DNA of 64,000 nucleotides from Pseudomonas frederiksbergensis (GTDB lineage Bacteria > Pseudomonadota > Gammaproteobacteria > Pseudomonadales > Pseudomonadaceae). The position numbers and the translations under genes are program-made. Location: NCBI RefSeq assembly GCF_900105495.1, contig NZ_FNTF01000002.1, positions 5,510,501 through 5,574,500 on the forward strand, in the 5' to 3' direction. Shown piece by piece: positions 17,321 through 25,812 of the stretch; position 1 is the stretch's first letter; each line of letters opens with the position of its first letter. Below the pieces are notes generated by a model. That model ran no database searches. It was not told where the DNA came from and saw only the letters and a program-made list of their open reading frames with translations.

Positions 17321-18277
17321 TCCGACCGCTATTCGGGCCTTTCGAGCCCTGAGCCCCGCAATCAGCGACGGCCCCAACGCCACCAGCGCCGACCCCAGCA
17401 CCACCAGCACCGCCCCGCCATACCCCAGACCATTGATCGTCTCGGCATGCACATACTCCGGCCACATCCACGCCGCCACGGCCACCGCAGCGAATGTCAC
17501 CAACGGCGTGATCGCCAGCGTCGCACTGACCCGCGATGCCTCCCAATGCGCCAGGGCTTCGGCAAAGGCGCCATAGGCGATCAGGGTGTTCATGCAGCAC
17601 GCCAGCAGCAGCCAGCCTTGCAGCGGGCTCAGTTGCAGCGCTTCCAGCGGGTGCACCCACGGCGTCAGCAACAACGCGCAGAACAGATAGATCACCATCA
17701 TCACCTGCAGCGAATTCCATACCGTGAGCAGTTGCTTCTGGCCCAAGGCGTAAAACGTCCAGACCGTGGACGCCAATAACACCAGCAGCACGCCGGCGGT
17801 GTAATCGGTCAGCGAGGTCAGCAATTCGGCCAGCCGCTGATTGAAAAACAGGGCAAAGCCGATTAGCAGCACCAGCAGGCCAATCCCCTGCCCCACGCTG
17901 AACCGTTCCTTGAACACAAACAGACTGGCGATCAGCAACATAATCGGCCCCATCTGCACCACCAGTTGCGCGGTGCCGGGGCTGAGCAGGTTCAGGCCCA
18001 TCAGGTACAGCACGTAGTTGCCCACCAGGCCGAGCACCGCCATCAACACCAACCAGCCACCACGCGGCCCGAGCACCTTGCGGCTCGGCAGGCGCTTGGT
18101 CGCCGCCAGATAAATGAACAGGCAGCCGCCGGATACGATCAGGCGAAACCAGGTCACCGTCACCGGGTCCATCACCAGCAGCACTTGCTTGAGTTTGATC
18201 GGCAGGATTCCCCACAACAGCGCGGTCACCAAGGCCAGGAACAGACCGTAAACCCAGCGACCCGATGAAATGTGCAT
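17318..18277 (-). CDS. EamA/DMT-family transporter
   Basis: 319-residue drug/metabolite transporter with ten predicted membrane helices in two EamA repeats; the first begins LVTALLWGILPIKLK (about residues 15-29) and the second LASTVWTFYALGQKQ (about 163-177). Members export amino acids or other metabolites; the substrate is unknown. The ATG at 18277 (MHISSGRW) is preferred over the TTG-initiated extension to 18295. The last codon is followed directly by a TGA that belongs to the palindromic repeat, so the repeat may have trimmed or replaced the original 3' end. Confidence 0.87.
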   Translation of the reverse strand: MHISSGRWVYGLFLALVTALLWGILPIKLKQVLLVMDPVTVTWFRLIVSGGCLFIYLAATKRLPSRKVLGPRGGWLVLMAVLGLVGNYVLYLMGLNLLSPGTAQLVVQMGPIMLLIASLFVFKERFSVGQGIGLLVLLIGFALFFNQRLAELLTSLTDYTAGVLLVLLASTVWTFYALGQKQLLTVWNSLQVMMVIYLFCALLLTPWVHPLEALQLSPLQGWLLLACCMNTLIAYGAFAEALAHWEASRVSATLAITPLVTFAAVAVAAWMWPEYVHAETINGLGYGGAVLVVLGSALVALGPSLIAGLRARKARIAVG

Positions 18278-18488
18278 TGCGAACCCCGAAGCCAAGTGGC
18301 GAGAACCGTCATTCTAGGCTCAGACCTGTTCAGCACACAGGGACAGTTGGGCGCTGGCCGCGAATGAAACTGTGCAGGTCGCACCATTAAATTGGCGCTA
18401 TGCCGTCGATCGGCTGGCCAGGCGTCGCAAGTGGTTCATGCATAAGCTCATGGAATTCGCCAACAGGAACATTCCCCAGGAGATCGCC

Positions 18489-18683
18489 ATGTACGGCAAA
18501 CGCGCCCAGGACAATGCCCCCGCCACTCACTTTCGCTGTGACCGGGTGTGTCGTGTGAATGGGGATTTGTATTTCAGCACCCGGGAAAACACCCTGGAGG
18601 GGCCGTTTGAAAATCCGGAGAAGTTGGCGCGCGAGGTACAGGCTTACATTGAGCGGATGCTGCTTTTGCGGATGAGCCTGTAG
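18489..18683 (+). CDS. Small DUF6316-like protein
   Basis: 64-residue protein, MYGKRAQDNAPATHFRCDRV followed by DLYFSTRENTLEGPF and a basic helix, resembling small Pseudomonas proteins of the DUF6316 type with unknown function. The ATG at 18489 has AGGAGA six bases upstream; the longer in-frame reading from 18372 lacks a ribosome binding site. No signal peptide or membrane segment. Confidence 0.75.
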   Translation: MYGKRAQDNAPATHFRCDRVCRVNGDLYFSTRENTLEGPFENPEKLAREVQAYIERMLLLRMSL

Positions 18684-18694
18684 ACCGCGGCGCG

Positions 18695-18776
18695 GCCATC
18701 GCGAGCAGGCTCACTCCCACATTGGATCTATGTCACACCAGATCCCTCTGGGAGTGAGCCTGCTCGCGATAGCGGC
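18695..18776. repeat. REP pair
   Basis: Inverted units ATCGCGAGCAGGCTCACTCC and its complement. This subtype has CTCACTCC, differing by one base from the IS110 target in the 6.2 kb pair. Confidence 0.9.
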
Positions 18777-18803
18777 TAACCAGGCAACACAAATCTTGCA
18801 GTC

Positions 18804-19988
18804 TTAACGCACTGCTTCAAACAACCCGGTCGCCCCCATGCCGCCACCTACACACATGGTGACGATACCGTAACGCACATTGCGGCGCTGCAATTCACGC
18901 ACCAGATGCCCGACCTGACGCGAGCCGGTCATGCCGAACGGATGGCCGATGGAAATCGAGCCGCCATTGACGTTGTACTTGTCGTTATCGATCTCCAGCC
19001 GAATGCGGCTGTACAGGCATTGCGAGGCGAACGCTTCGTTGAGTTCCCACAGATCAATGTCGCCAATTCGCAAACCCTTGGCCTTGAGCAACTTCGGCAC
19101 CGAAAACACCGGGCCGATGCCCATTTCATCCGGCTCGCAACCGGCCACGGTGAAACCACGGAAGAACGCCTTCGGTTTCAACCCCAGTTCCAGTGCTTTT
19201 TCCAGGCTCATCACCAGCGTCATCGACGCGCCATCGGACAGCTGCGAAGAGTTGCCCGCCGTCACCGAACCGTCTTCGGCAAACACCGGTTTCAATCCCG
19301 CCAGGCTTTCCAGGGTGGTACCCGGGCGGTTGCAGTCATCGTGGTCGACGATGCCGTCGAGGATCTGCACCTGACCGGTGGCCTTGTCTTCAACCCGATA
19401 CTTCACCGCCATCGGCACGATTTCATCGTCAAACAATCGATCGGCCTGAGCCTGAGCGGTACGTCGCTGACTTTGCAGCGCGTACAGATCCTGTTCTTCG
19501 CGGCTGACGTTGTAACGACGAGCGACGATTTCGGCGGTCTGGCCCATCGGGAAATAAATGCCCGGCACCTGCTCTTTCAGCAGCGGGTTGATCAGGTTGT
19601 CGGTGTTGATGCTTTTCATGGTCAGGCTGATGGACTCGACGCCACCGGCGACGATGATGTCGCTGCAACCCGAGGCGATCTGGTTGGCGGCGATGGCGAT
19701 CGCCTGCAAGCCCGACGAGCAAAAACGGTTGAGGGTCATGCCGGCAGTGCCGGTGCCCAGGCGCGACAGCACCGCGATGTTGCGTCCGATGTTGAAGCCC
19801 TGGCCACCTTCATTGGAACCGGCACCGACGATGCAATCCTCGACGCTGGCCGGGTCGATGCCCGAACGCGCCAGCAGCGCATTGACGCAATGGGCCGCCA
19901 TGTCGTCCGGGCGGGTCATGTTGAACTTGCCGCGAAAGGATTTGGCCAGGCCGGTCCGCACACTGTCGACGATCACCACTTCACGCAT
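18804..19988 (-). CDS. Thiolase (acetyl-CoA C-acyltransferase)
   Basis: 394-residue cytosolic thiolase that cleaves 3-ketoacyl-CoA with CoA or condenses acetyl-CoA. The nucleophilic Cys lies in NRFCSSGLQAI near residue 90; the His in GGSISIGHPFGMTGSRQVGH near 348-353 and the second Cys in MCVGGGMGATG near 379-382 complete the active site. The FadA-type beta-oxidation role is likely but the chain length preference is unknown. The ATG at 19988 has GAGG upstream; the longer reading to 20063 is not supported. Monocistronic. Confidence 0.92.
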   Translation of the reverse strand: MREVVIVDSVRTGLAKSFRGKFNMTRPDDMAAHCVNALLARSGIDPASVEDCIVGAGSNEGGQGFNIGRNIAVLSRLGTGTAGMTLNRFCSSGLQAIAIAANQIASGCSDIIVAGGVESISLTMKSINTDNLINPLLKEQVPGIYFPMGQTAEIVARRYNVSREEQDLYALQSQRRTAQAQADRLFDDEIVPMAVKYRVEDKATGQVQILDGIVDHDDCNRPGTTLESLAGLKPVFAEDGSVTAGNSSQLSDGASMTLVMSLEKALELGLKPKAFFRGFTVAGCEPDEMGIGPVFSVPKLLKAKGLRIGDIDLWELNEAFASQCLYSRIRLEIDNDKYNVNGGSISIGHPFGMTGSRQVGHLVRELQRRNVRYGIVTMCVGGGMGATGLFEAVR

Positions 19989-20089
19989 GGCATACCTCAT
20001 TGTTGTTGTCGGTTGGGAGTGGACCGAGCATAAGTCCACTGCATTACCGACCGCGACAATCATTCACCCCGTGTATGCGTAACCATCGT

Positions 20090-21613
20090 TCACTTCTTGT
20101 GCTGTTGCGCTTTCCTGTTGTGTTTGTCGGACTTTTCGAACGCCTCTTCCAGCGCCAGATTGATGGTGCGCAGGACTTTGACCCGCGCCCAGCGCTTGTC
20201 ATTGGCTTCTATCAGTGTCCAGGGCGAGATCTCGGTGCTGGTGCGATCGACCATGTCACCGACCGCCGCGCGGTAGGCGTCCCATTTGTCACGATTGCGC
20301 CAGTCATCTTCGGTGATCTTGAAACGCTTGAAGGGAATCTCTTCCCGCGCCTGGAAGCGCTCCAGTTGCGTCTGCTTGTCGATGGCCAGCCAGAACTTGA
20401 CCACGATCACCCCGGCCTCGGCGATCAGTTCTTCAAAATCATTGATTTCACTGTAGGCCCGCAACCAGTCAGCCGGTGGGCAGTAGCCCTCGACGCGTTC
20501 CACCAGCACGCGCCCGTACCACGAACGATCGAACACCGTGAACTTGCCCTTGGCCGGGATGTGCCGCCAGAACCGCCACAGATAAGGCTGCGCCCGTTCC
20601 TCTTCAGTGGGCGCGGCAATCGGCACGATGTTGTACTGACGCGGATCGAGGGCCGCGGCAACCCGGCGGATCGCCCCACCCTTGCCGGCCGCGTCATTGC
20701 CCTCGAACACCGCCACCAAGGCATGCCGACGCATGCGTTTGTCGCGCATCAGGCCGGAGAATCGTGCCTGTTCGGTAATCAATTGTTCTTCGTAATCGTC
20801 CTTGTCCAGGCGCAGGGTCAAATCCAGGCTGTCGAGCAGGCTCAGTTGATCGACATGGATCGGCAACGGCGCGGCATTGACCTTGGAAGGATGGACCTTG
20901 TGTCGCTTCAGGGCGCTTTGCAGGCCTTCGAGCAGGATCTTGCCCACCGCCAGGCTGCGGTAATGCGGGTCCACCCCTTCGATCACATGCCAGGGCGCAT
21001 AGTCGCGGCTGGTACGGCGCAACACGCGTTCGCCGTATTTCACGAACTTGTCGTAGGTTTGCGATTGCTGCCAGTCCAGCGGACTGATGCGCCAACTGTG
21101 CAGCGGGTCATCCGCCAGGGCCTTGAGCCGCGCCTTCATTTGCTTCTTGGAGAGGTGGAACCAGAACTTGAAGATCAGCGCGCCTTCGTCGCAGAGCATT
21201 TTTTCAAAGCGCTCGGACTGGTTGATGACCTGATCCAGCACCGGGTCCTTGAACAAGCCATGAACCCGGCCTTGCAGCATCTGGCTGTACCAGTTGCCGA
21301 AGAAAATCCCCATGCGGCCCTTGGCCGGAAGCATCCGCCAGTAGCGCCAGGCCGGTGGCCGCGCCAGCTCTTCGTCGGTCTGCTGATCGAACGTGCGGAC
21401 CTCGATCAAGCGTGGGTCCATCCATTCGTTGAGCAACTTGACCGTCTCGCCCTTGCCGGCGCCTTCGATGCCATTGATCAGGATGATCACCGGGAAGCGG
21501 CGTTGCTGGTGCAGTTCGAACTGCGCTTCGAGCAGGGCTTCACGCAGGGCTGGTTCTTCGGCTTCGTAGGTTTCTTTGTCGATGGCGTGACCGATTTCGG
21601 CGGATTCGAACAT
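20090..21613 (-). CDS. pap: Polyphosphate:AMP phosphotransferase (PPK2 class II)
   Basis: 507-residue fusion of two PPK2 domains. Each has a P-loop: GIEGAGKGET near residues 48-57 and GNDAAGKGGA near 304-313. Two-domain PPK2 enzymes use polyphosphate to phosphorylate AMP to ADP; a C-terminal domain with DRSWYGRVLVERVEG carries the lid Arg residues. The ATG at 21613 has AGGGAG upstream. It lies convergent to no gene and is bounded by a long inverted repeat downstream of its start, so it appears to be a single-gene unit. Confidence 0.93.
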   Translation of the reverse strand: MFESAEIGHAIDKETYEAEEPALREALLEAQFELHQQRRFPVIILINGIEGAGKGETVKLLNEWMDPRLIEVRTFDQQTDEELARPPAWRYWRMLPAKGRMGIFFGNWYSQMLQGRVHGLFKDPVLDQVINQSERFEKMLCDEGALIFKFWFHLSKKQMKARLKALADDPLHSWRISPLDWQQSQTYDKFVKYGERVLRRTSRDYAPWHVIEGVDPHYRSLAVGKILLEGLQSALKRHKVHPSKVNAAPLPIHVDQLSLLDSLDLTLRLDKDDYEEQLITEQARFSGLMRDKRMRRHALVAVFEGNDAAGKGGAIRRVAAALDPRQYNIVPIAAPTEEERAQPYLWRFWRHIPAKGKFTVFDRSWYGRVLVERVEGYCPPADWLRAYSEINDFEELIAEAGVIVVKFWLAIDKQTQLERFQAREEIPFKRFKITEDDWRNRDKWDAYRAAVGDMVDRTSTEISPWTLIEANDKRWARVKVLRTINLALEEAFEKSDKHNRKAQQHKK

Positions 21614-21700
21614 GGATGGCTCCCTTTCCAGATTGAGCAAGACTAGCGGATTGAGTGGTTTCCGCAGGAGAAATCCCTGACTTCCCAGCAACGACGTTTC

Positions 21701-21834
21701 CTGTAGCAGCAGCCGAAGGCTGCGTTCGATCGCGCAGCGGTCGTAAATCCTGAATTCACGTTTTACCTGAAAAATGCATCGGCTGTTTTTGCGACCGCTG
21801 CGCGATCGAACGCAGCCTTCGGCAGCTGCTACAG
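21701..21834. repeat. Long inverted repeat, CAGCCGAAGGCTGC type, copy 1
   Basis: Arms of about 40 bases, beginning CTGTAGCAGCAGCCGAAGGC and ending with GCCTTCGGCAGCTGCTACAG, around a unique core. A related copy is at 52840-52972 and a shorter one at 52179-52247. Confidence 0.85.
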
Positions 21835-21929
21835 ATTTTCAGCGAATCTGCGAGCGCATGCGTTGCCATGGATCAAGCACCACCCCGGCGATCGGCTAGA
21901 ATGGCCGCCTTGCCGTTGCCGAGCCTGCC

Positions 21930-23912
21930 ATGAAACCTGTATTGCCCCACGCCCAGCTCGACTGGGACGACCAAGGGCTCCCGCGTTCGCGGGTGTTCGA
22001 TGATGTGTATTTCTCCGACCTGTCGGGGCTGGACGAAACCCGCTACGTGTTCCTCGAACAGAACGCTTTGCGTGAACGCTTTGCCGCGCTGCCGGCGGGC
22101 GGTCGACTGGTGATTGGCGAGACCGGTTTCGGCACCGGGCTGAATTTCCTTTGCGCCTGGCAGCTGTTCGAACAGCACGCGGCGGCCGGGGCGCGACTGC
22201 ATTTTGTCAGTGTCGAAAAGTACCCGCTGAGCCTGCCCGACCTGCAGCGCGCCCTGGCCTTGTGGCCGGAACTCAAGCCGTTTGCCGATCAATTGCTGAC
22301 GCAATACGTCGCGATCCATCCAGGCTTCCAGCGCCTGGTGCTGGACAACGGCCGCGTGACCTTGACCCTGCTGATCGGCGATGCGCTGGAACAACTGCCC
22401 CAACTCGACGCGCAGATCGACGCCTGGTTTCTCGACGGTTTTGCCCCGGCGAAAAACCCCGACATGTGGACCGCCGAGCTGTTCGCCGAACTGGCACGCC
22501 TCGCGGCCCCCGGCTCGACCATCAGCACCTTCACCAGCACCGGTTGGGTTCGCCGCCTGTTGAATGCCGCAGGCTTCAAGATGAAGCGCACGCCCGGCAT
22601 CGGCCACAAATGGGAGATCCTGCGGGGCGTTTTTCTTGGCTGGCCGGAAGAAGTCCCGGCGCCCGCCGCAGTCAAACCATGGTTCGCACGTCCGACGCCA
22701 TTGACCGGCGAACGTCGGGCACTGGTGATTGGCGCCGGCCTGGCCGGTTGCGCCACGGCCGCCAGTCTCGCCGCGCGGGGTTGGCAAGTCAGCCTGCTGG
22801 AGCGTCACGATGCGCTGGCGCAAGAAGCCTCGGGCAATCCACAGGGCGTGCTTTATCTCAAGCTTTCGGCCCATGGCACCGCGTTGTCGCAATTGATTGT
22901 CAGTGGTTTCGGTCACACCCGACGCTTGCTCGAACAGCTGCAACGGGGCATCGACTGGGACGATTGCGGGGTCTTGCAACTGGCCTTCAATGCCAAGGAA
23001 GCCGAACGCCAGGCGCAATTGGCCGCCGCCTTTTCGCCAGACCTGGTGCACTTGCTCGATCAACCGCAAGCCCAGACTCGGGCCGGCATCGCCCTGGAGC
23101 ACGGCGGATTATTTTTCCCGGAGGGCGGCTGGGTTCATCCGCCGGCGTTGTGCCATTGGCAAGCATCTTCGGCGAACATCCAGTGGCTGCCCCATCGCGA
23201 TGTCCTGGAGCTGCGCAAGGTTGATGATCAATGGCAGGCCTGGGACGGTGATGATTTGCTGGCCAGTGCCCCCGTGGTGATCCTGGCCGGCGCCGCAGAA
23301 ATCAAGCGCTTCCCTCAAAGCGCCGAGCTGCCCCTCAAACGCATTCGTGGCCAGATCACTCGGTTGGCGCAAACACCGGAAAGCCAGAGCCTGGCCACCG
23401 TCGTCTGCGCCGAAGGCTATGTGGCGCCGGCTCGACTGGGCGAACACACCCTCGGCGCCAGCTTCGACTTCAAGAGCGACGACCTGACCCCGACCCTCGC
23501 CGAACACCTCGGCAACCTGGCTTTGCTGGAGGAAATTTCCCCCGACCTGGCCAGGCGGCTGCATGCACAGGAATTGGACCCGCAACTGCTTGAAGGACGC
23601 GCCGCGTTCCGCTGCACCAGCCCGGACTACCTGCCGATCGTTGGCCCGTTGGCCGAACCCGCGGCCTTCGCCGATGCCTACGCCGTGCTGAGCAAGGACG
23701 CCCGGCAAGTACCGGATGTTCCCTGCCCCTGGCTTGAGGGTTTTTACGTCAACAGCGGCCACGGTTCTCGCGGCTTGATCACCGCGCCGCTGTCGGGTGA
23801 ATTGCTCGCGGCATGGATCGAAAACGAACCGCTGCCCCTGCCCAGAACGGTCGCCGAAGCCTGCCATCCCAACCGTTTTGCCGTGCGCCAATTGGTCCGC
23901 GGAAAAGTCTGA
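21930..23912 (+). CDS. mnmC: Bifunctional tRNA-modifying enzyme MnmC
   Basis: 660-residue fusion that completes mnm5s2U34 in tRNA. The N-terminal methyltransferase (MnmC2/MnmD) has the SAM-binding GETGFGTGLNFL motif near residues 62-73 and DAWFLDGFAPAKNPDMW near 167-183; the FAD-dependent oxidoreductase (MnmC1) begins LVIGAGLAGCATAASLA near 267-283 and ends with NSGHGSRGLITAPLSGELLA. The length equals that of typical two-domain MnmC. No strong ribosome binding site is seen before the ATG at 21930, but no better start exists. It is monocistronic, ahead of the NAGGN operon. Confidence 0.95.
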   Translation: MKPVLPHAQLDWDDQGLPRSRVFDDVYFSDLSGLDETRYVFLEQNALRERFAALPAGGRLVIGETGFGTGLNFLCAWQLFEQHAAAGARLHFVSVEKYPLSLPDLQRALALWPELKPFADQLLTQYVAIHPGFQRLVLDNGRVTLTLLIGDALEQLPQLDAQIDAWFLDGFAPAKNPDMWTAELFAELARLAAPGSTISTFTSTGWVRRLLNAAGFKMKRTPGIGHKWEILRGVFLGWPEEVPAPAAVKPWFARPTPLTGERRALVIGAGLAGCATAASLAARGWQVSLLERHDALAQEASGNPQGVLYLKLSAHGTALSQLIVSGFGHTRRLLEQLQRGIDWDDCGVLQLAFNAKEAERQAQLAAAFSPDLVHLLDQPQAQTRAGIALEHGGLFFPEGGWVHPPALCHWQASSANIQWLPHRDVLELRKVDDQWQAWDGDDLLASAPVVILAGAAEIKRFPQSAELPLKRIRGQITRLAQTPESQSLATVVCAEGYVAPARLGEHTLGASFDFKSDDLTPTLAEHLGNLALLEEISPDLARRLHAQELDPQLLEGRAAFRCTSPDYLPIVGPLAEPAAFADAYAVLSKDARQVPDVPCPWLEGFYVNSGHGSRGLITAPLSGELLAAWIENEPLPLPRTVAEACHPNRFAVRQLVRGKV

Positions 23913-24036
23913 CGCCACGCCTTATAACTTATCGGTCTAAAACTCCGGGGATTCAGCCGGGTCAGTTTCTGAGTACCCGCCGTTTTTGGCGCGGTATCGA
24001 TTGACCCTCCCCAACGGAAAAACCGGTAAGGAATTT

Positions 24037-25809
24037 ATGTGCGGATTAGCTGGCGAGTTACGCTTTGATCATCAACCTGCGGACCTCGCGGCCGTTGAAC
24101 GAATCACCCATCACCTGGCCCCACGCGGCCCTGACGCATGGGGCTTCCACAGCCAGGGGCCGATTGCCCTGGGCCATCGTCGCCTGAAAATCATGGACCT
24201 GTCGGACGGCTCGGCGCAGCCGATGATCGACAACCAACTGGGCTTGTCCCTGGCCTTCAACGGCGCGATCTACAACTTCCCGGAACTGCGCACCGAGCTT
24301 GAAAGCCTCGGTTATGCCTTCTATTCCGGCGGTGACACCGAAGTCCTGCTCAAGGGTTATCACGCCTGGGGCGAAGCACTGCTACCCAAACTCAACGGCA
24401 TGTTCGCCTTCGCCATCTGGGAGCGCGATGCCCAACGCCTGTTCATCGCCCGCGACCGTCTCGGCGTGAAGCCGCTGTACCTGTCGCGCACCGGTCAGCG
24501 CCTGCGCTTTGCCTCGGCACTGCCGGCGTTGCTCAAGGGCGGCGACATCAACCCGATCCTCGACCCGGTGGCACTCAATCATTATCTGAACTTCCACGCC
24601 GTCGTCCCGGCACCGCGCACCTTGCTGGCCGGCATCGAAAAACTGCCACCGGCGACCTGGATGCGCATCGAAGCCGATGGCACCACTGAGCAGAAAACCT
24701 GGTGGACCCTGCCCTACGGCCCACACGCCGACGAGATGAATCTGACACTCGAAGACTGGCGTGACCGCGTACTCGACAGCACCCGTGACGCGGTGGCGAT
24801 CCGTCAACGTGCGGCAGTCGACGTCGGGGTGCTGCTGTCGGGCGGTGTCGATTCGAGCCTGCTGGTCGGCCTGTTGCGTGAAGTCGGCGTGGAAAACCTG
24901 TCGACCTTCTCCATCGGTTTCCAGGATGCCGGCGGCGAGCGCGGCGACGAGTTCCAGTATTCGGACCTGATCGCCAAGCACTACGGCACCCAGCATCACC
25001 AATTGCGCATCGCCGAAAAAGAAATCATCGAGCAATTGCCCGCGGCGTTCCGCGCCATGAGCGAACCGATGGTCAGCCATGACTGCATCGCGTTCTATCT
25101 GCTGTCCCGTGAAGTGGCCAAGCACTGCAAAGTGGTGCAGAGCGGCCAAGGCGCGGACGAGTTGTTCGCCGGGTATCACTGGTATCCACAAGTCGACGGT
25201 GCCGAAGATCCGTACACCGCCTATCGCGATGCCTTTTTCGACCGCAGCTACGACGACTACGCCGCCACCGTGCAGCCGAAATGGCTGACATCAAATGACG
25301 CTGCTGGTGACTTCGTGAAGGAACATTTCGCACAACCCGGCGCCGATGCCGCGGTGGACAAAGCCCTGCGCCTGGACAGCACGATCATGCTGGTGGACGA
25401 CCCGGTCAAACGCGTCGACAACATGACCATGGCCTGGGGCCTGGAAGCGCGCACACCGTTTCTCGACTATCGCCTGGTGGAATTGTCGGCGCGCGTGCCG
25501 GGCAAATTCAAACTGCCCGATGGCGGCAAGCAGGTCTTGAAAGAAGCGGCGCGGCTGGTGATTCCGAGTGAAGTGATCGATCGCAAGAAAGGCTACTTCC
25601 CGGTCCCCGGCCTGAAGCATTTGCAAGGCGATACGCTGAACTGGGTGCGCGAACTGCTGCTCGATCCGAGTCAGGATCGCGGCCTGTTCAACCCGGCGAT
25701 GCTCGACCGTCTGCTGACCGATCCACAAGGTCAATTGACCCCGTTGCGCGGTTCCAAGCTGTGGCAATTGGCGGCGCTGAACCTGTGGCTCAGCGAACAA
25801 GGAATCTGA
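24037..25809 (+). CDS. asnO: N-acetylglutaminylglutamine amidotransferase
   Basis: 590-residue asparagine-synthetase-like enzyme that amidates N-acetylglutaminylglutamine to the osmolyte NAGGN. The class II glutaminase nucleophile Cys2 is exposed by the MCGLAGELRFD start at 24037 (TAAGGA upstream); the synthetase domain has SGGVDSS near residues 267-273. First gene of a three-gene operon, with a start 3 bases before the next gene. NAGGN accumulates under osmotic stress. The longer in-frame reading to 23986 would bury the catalytic Cys and is rejected. Confidence 0.93.
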   Translation: MCGLAGELRFDHQPADLAAVERITHHLAPRGPDAWGFHSQGPIALGHRRLKIMDLSDGSAQPMIDNQLGLSLAFNGAIYNFPELRTELESLGYAFYSGGDTEVLLKGYHAWGEALLPKLNGMFAFAIWERDAQRLFIARDRLGVKPLYLSRTGQRLRFASALPALLKGGDINPILDPVALNHYLNFHAVVPAPRTLLAGIEKLPPATWMRIEADGTTEQKTWWTLPYGPHADEMNLTLEDWRDRVLDSTRDAVAIRQRAAVDVGVLLSGGVDSSLLVGLLREVGVENLSTFSIGFQDAGGERGDEFQYSDLIAKHYGTQHHQLRIAEKEIIEQLPAAFRAMSEPMVSHDCIAFYLLSREVAKHCKVVQSGQGADELFAGYHWYPQVDGAEDPYTAYRDAFFDRSYDDYAATVQPKWLTSNDAAGDFVKEHFAQPGADAAVDKALRLDSTIMLVDDPVKRVDNMTMAWGLEARTPFLDYRLVELSARVPGKFKLPDGGKQVLKEAARLVIPSEVIDRKKGYFPVPGLKHLQGDTLNWVRELLLDPSQDRGLFNPAMLDRLLTDPQGQLTPLRGSKLWQLAALNLWLSEQGI

Positions 25810-25812
25810 TCG

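Noticed and set aside
23939..23972. AlgU-type promoter before the NAGGN operon
   Set aside because: AAACTC-N16-TCAGTT lacks the TCnnA -10, and the better TCTGA at 23968 has no matching -35, so it cannot be supported.
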